The position numbers were made by a program, and so were the translations under genes. The notes beneath the pieces were generated by a model that saw nothing but the letters and a program-made list of their open reading frames with translations, had not been told where the DNA came from and made no database searches. Positions 5,339 through 5,495 of a DNA stretch of 5,495 bases are shown here, piece by piece. The stretch lies in NCBI GenBank assembly GCA_964625015.1, contig CAZUZI010000058.1, positions 1 to 5,495 on the forward strand, given 5' to 3'. The stretch is from UBA5209 sp964625015 (lineage in GTDB: Bacteria; Patescibacteriota; Dojkabacteria; SC72). Position 1 is the first letter of the stretch, and each line of letters begins with the position of its first letter.

Positions 5339-5367
5339 AATATAATATATTGATATATGAAAGTCAA
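5339..5367 (-). promoter_or_regulatory. Predicted promoter for the 88-aa gene and downstream operon
   Basis: On the minus strand TTGACT (5367-5362) and TATATT (5344-5339) are separated by exactly 17 bases. This is a near-consensus housekeeping sigma promoter, one mismatch in each box. It lies two bases after the stop of the upstream gene and would start transcription about 15 bases before the start codon's ribosome site. The same bases also fit the Bacteroidetes pattern loosely: CTTG, 20 bases, then TATATTTA against TAnnTTTG. The promoter call therefore does not settle the host. AT-rich spacers produce chance matches, but an exact 17-base spacing in the one gap that needs a promoter is good support. 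Confidence 0.6.
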
Positions 5368-5368
5368 G

Positions 5369-5494
5369 TTAATTCTTTTGCCTGATAACATTCTTGATAT
5401 AATCCCAATCTTCTTTATGATAATCTTTTCTTTTTGCATTCTTAAAGTGTTCTGCAAATCCTTCTTCACCACTATATGGAAGAGAATAGAACAT
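5369..5494 (-). CDS. Small hypothetical protein, possibly the end of a longer gene
   Basis: The frame ends in TAA at 5371-5369 and is open to the window edge. An ATG at 5494-5492 would give 41 residues (MFYSLPYSGEEG, then a helical charged region with AEHFKNAKRKDYHKEDWDYI, ending RQKN). The region upstream is not visible, so the ATG may be internal and the protein longer. The charged, aromatic-rich composition looks like a real coding frame, and it competes on the same bases with the first codons of the rejected long frame of the next gene. I do not recognise it. The predicted promoter begins two bases after its stop, so it may belong to a separate transcript. Confidence 0.5.
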   Translation of the reverse strand: MFYSLPYSGEEGFAEHFKNAKRKDYHKEDWDYIKNVIRQKN

Positions 5495-5495
5495 C

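Noticed and set aside
5317..5472. N-terminal extension (52 codons) of the 88-aa protein, starting at ATG 5472
   Set aside because: It runs through the promoter-like gap and over another gene in a different frame. Its composition is Lys- and Ile-rich and unlike the rest of the protein, and ATG 5316 has a good ribosome site.
1..5495. Alternative genetic code (stop codon reassignment)
   Set aside because: TAA, TAG and TGA each end well-supported genes at sensible junctions, and no supported gene has an internal stop.

Overview
The window reads as part of the early (replication and recombination) region of a tailed dsDNA phage or prophage. Every gene I can support lies on the minus strand, so transcription runs from position 5495 towards 1. 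The DNA is AT-rich, genes are packed with overlaps or gaps of a few bases, and there is no tRNA, rRNA, CRISPR array, transposase or integrase. TAA, TAG and TGA all end genes, so the standard bacterial code applies. Strong A-rich Shine-Dalgarno sites (AAAGAAAGGA type, one full AAGGAGG), a Gp157-family protein and a DUF3789-like peptide point to a low-GC Firmicutes-type host. That is an inference, and a Bacteroidetes host is not excluded.

In transcription order: (a) the end of a small unknown gene (5494-5369). (b) A 52-base gap holding a good promoter (5367-5339). (c) Two small conserved-looking phage proteins of unknown function, 88 aa (5316-5050) and 121 aa (5019-4654). (d) A Sak4/RecA-like ATPase (4640-3891) followed by an SSB-like protein with an acidic tail ending in Phe (3870-3316). 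(e) A 95-base gap, the largest between genes here, containing a perfect 8-bp inverted repeat that encloses two more hairpins, giving a possible three-way junction (3251-3306). (f) A short gene cut by a 100-N assembly gap (3220-3030), then an archaeo-eukaryotic primase fused to a DnaB-like helicase (to 1199) whose start is lost in the gap. (g) A tightly coupled string: Gp157 (1206-646), a 60-aa protein (649-467), two single-membrane-span micro-proteins (470-357 and 356-213), and a gene running off the left edge (223-1).

Together the genes form a compact replisome-plus-recombination module. The ATPase and SSB-like protein would handle single-stranded DNA and annealing or recombination, and the primase-helicase would unwind and prime at the fork. 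The micro-proteins have no assigned role. The two points most worth following up are the structured element just upstream of the primase block and the scaffold gap, which makes an apparent 673-codon reading frame that is probably two genes.
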